From Pseudomonadota bacterium (lineage in GTDB: Bacteria > Myxococcota_A > Polyangia > Fen-1088): 8,677 nt of DNA. Below, in pieces: positions 8,039-8,677 of this stretch. The translations under genes and the position numbers were made by a program. The DNA lies in contig JADGRD010000115.1 of assembly GCA_017881285.1 (NCBI GenBank), forward strand, positions 1-8,677, given 5' to 3'. Every line of letters begins with the position of its first letter. Position 1 is the first letter of the stretch. The notes under the pieces are model-generated. The model was not told the origin of the DNA. It worked only from the letters and a program-made list of their open reading frames with translations, and did not search any database.

Positions 8039-8223
8039 CGAGCACCACCTGATGGCGTGGCATTACGTGACCATACTAGCCACTTCGTGACACCAGATAG
8101 GTAACACCTGGCATCCAGTTCTGTAAAGCCCTTGTCGCTCGATCATCGCAATCTTTCGCCCGAATCCTGAAAATGTCAAAAAGATCGCCTGCTTCGCCCT
8201 GACCCTGTTAAGGTTCCCGCCCC
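8039..8223. other. Divergent regulatory region between smc and the gene at 8224
   Basis: 185 bp, visibly more AT-rich than its surroundings, with no gene. It carries a candidate smc promoter (8151-8179), the smc ribosome binding site and, on the plus strand, a modest TAAGG site (8209-8213) for the gene at 8224. A GTGGC/GCCAC inverted pair (8057-8061/8079-8083) and a repeated CGTGAC lie near the smc start. I found no convincing plus-strand promoter. Confidence 0.6.
8151..8179 (-). promoter_or_regulatory. Candidate smc promoter
   Basis: On the minus strand a perfect -35 TTGACA (8174-8179) is followed by 17 bp and AAAGAT (8151-8156, only 3 of 6 to TATAAT). The predicted smc leader would be about 105 nt. 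A TAGTAT closer to smc (about 8073-8078) is a possible alternative -10 but lacks a -35. Confidence 0.4.
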
Positions 8224-8677
8224 ATGGATGGGGGAACGAACAGCGAGCTGCTCACGGCAGCCATCGTCGCCGCCGGATTTGTCGCGATGGTCCTACTGCT
8301 GGTCTTCGCCATTCGCCGGGCGCGGGCCTCCCGGCAGCGAGAGATCGATGCTGCTGGCGATGGCAGCCCCATCCCCAGGTCCAAGGGGGCGCGGCCGGCC
8401 CTTCGCGTGGAAGATGTCGTACCGGAACGCCCCGACGACCTTGCGGAGGAAGAGCTGGTAGCAGCGACGCCAGCGCCCCATGTAAAGGAAGAACCGCCAA
8501 CCCCACCACCGGCCGGCCCCCCCGTGGGCGAGAAAGCAGCCGAGCCATCCCAGCCGGCGCGCGAAGCGCGGCCGGCCGCAGCCGTGCCACCGAGCCCGAA
8601 GCTGGAACCGCGGGCGGCGCCTAGGCCAGAAACGCGCACCCAGCCCCCCTCCCCGGCCAAGCTCACGCTGACGGTCG
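8224..8677 (+). CDS. Membrane-anchored proline-rich protein, N-terminal part; possibly FtsY
   Basis: Partial: 151 codons are open from the ATG at 8224 to the window edge, where the gene continues. A short polar N-terminus (MDGGTNSELL) leads into one hydrophobic helix (about 9-30), then a basic patch (RRARASRQR), which predicts the N-terminus outside and the rest in the cytoplasm. Residues 35-151 are low-complexity, rich in Pro, Ala and Glu, with acidic runs (VEDVVPERPDDLAEEE), and look disordered. This is the shape of FtsY, the SRP receptor GTPase, in GC-rich deltaproteobacteria (anchor, acidic/proline linker, NG domain), and ftsY is a common neighbour of smc. No GTPase motif lies inside the window, so the name is an inference. 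Alternatives are a ZipA-like division protein or another bitopic protein with a proline linker. A weak TAAGG at 8209-8213 precedes the start by 10 nt. The gene is divergent from smc. Confidence 0.7.
   Translation, partial: MDGGTNSELLTAAIVAAGFVAMVLLLVFAIRRARASRQREIDAAGDGSPIPRSKGARPALRVEDVVPERPDDLAEEELVAATPAPHVKEEPPTPPPAGPPVGEKAAEPSQPAREARPAAAVPPSPKLEPRAAPRPETRTQPPSPAKLTLTV

Noticed and set aside
8208..8666. 152-codon minus-strand frame opposite the gene at 8224
   Set aside because: Its product is Gly/Ser/Arg-rich low complexity; the plus frame gives a clear transmembrane helix followed by a basic patch and has a plausible start.

Overview
The window is strongly GC-rich, fully coding bacterial chromosome made almost entirely of housekeeping genes. 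A six-domain ribosomal protein S1 directly after cytidylate kinase, a canonical SMC, a YfhL-like ferredoxin and a membrane-anchored proline/acid-rich protein next to smc fit a GC-rich proteobacterium in the broad 'deltaproteobacterial' sense, possibly Myxococcota. This placement is an inference from gene content and style; no rRNA or other marker is present to confirm it.

Layout, left to right. Positions 1-154 hold two identical 74-bp copies of a structured repeat on an 80-bp period, directly downstream of rpsA. rpsA (minus, 165-1886) lies downstream of cmk (minus, 2117-2803), the widespread cmk-rpsA order. Their 230-bp gap contains a good sigma70-type promoter for rpsA. Divergent from cmk is a secreted SurA/parvulin-like protein (plus, 2894-3793), whose GTG start may be leaderless. 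It converges on a small 2[4Fe-4S] ferredoxin (minus, 3837-4142), and a nested hairpin in the short gap can serve both genes. The ferredoxin follows smc (minus, 4274-8038) but has its own promoter and a strong Shine-Dalgarno. A 185-bp divergent region separates smc from the start of a membrane-anchored gene (plus, 8224 to beyond the right edge). By domain style and neighbourhood that gene may be ftsY, but the diagnostic GTPase domain lies outside the window.

How the genes work together: this is core information-processing and cell-cycle machinery. Cmk feeds CTP/dCTP synthesis, S1 recruits mRNA to the ribosome, SMC compacts and segregates chromosomes, and the SurA-like protein probably chaperones exported proteins. 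I found no mobile element, CRISPR array, phage gene, toxin-antitoxin pair or defence system, and no obviously new biological system. The items most worth a second look are the repeat with two sets of mutually exclusive hairpins, the parvulin-like protein lacking both usual active-site histidines, its possible leaderless GTG start, and the nested bidirectional hairpin.
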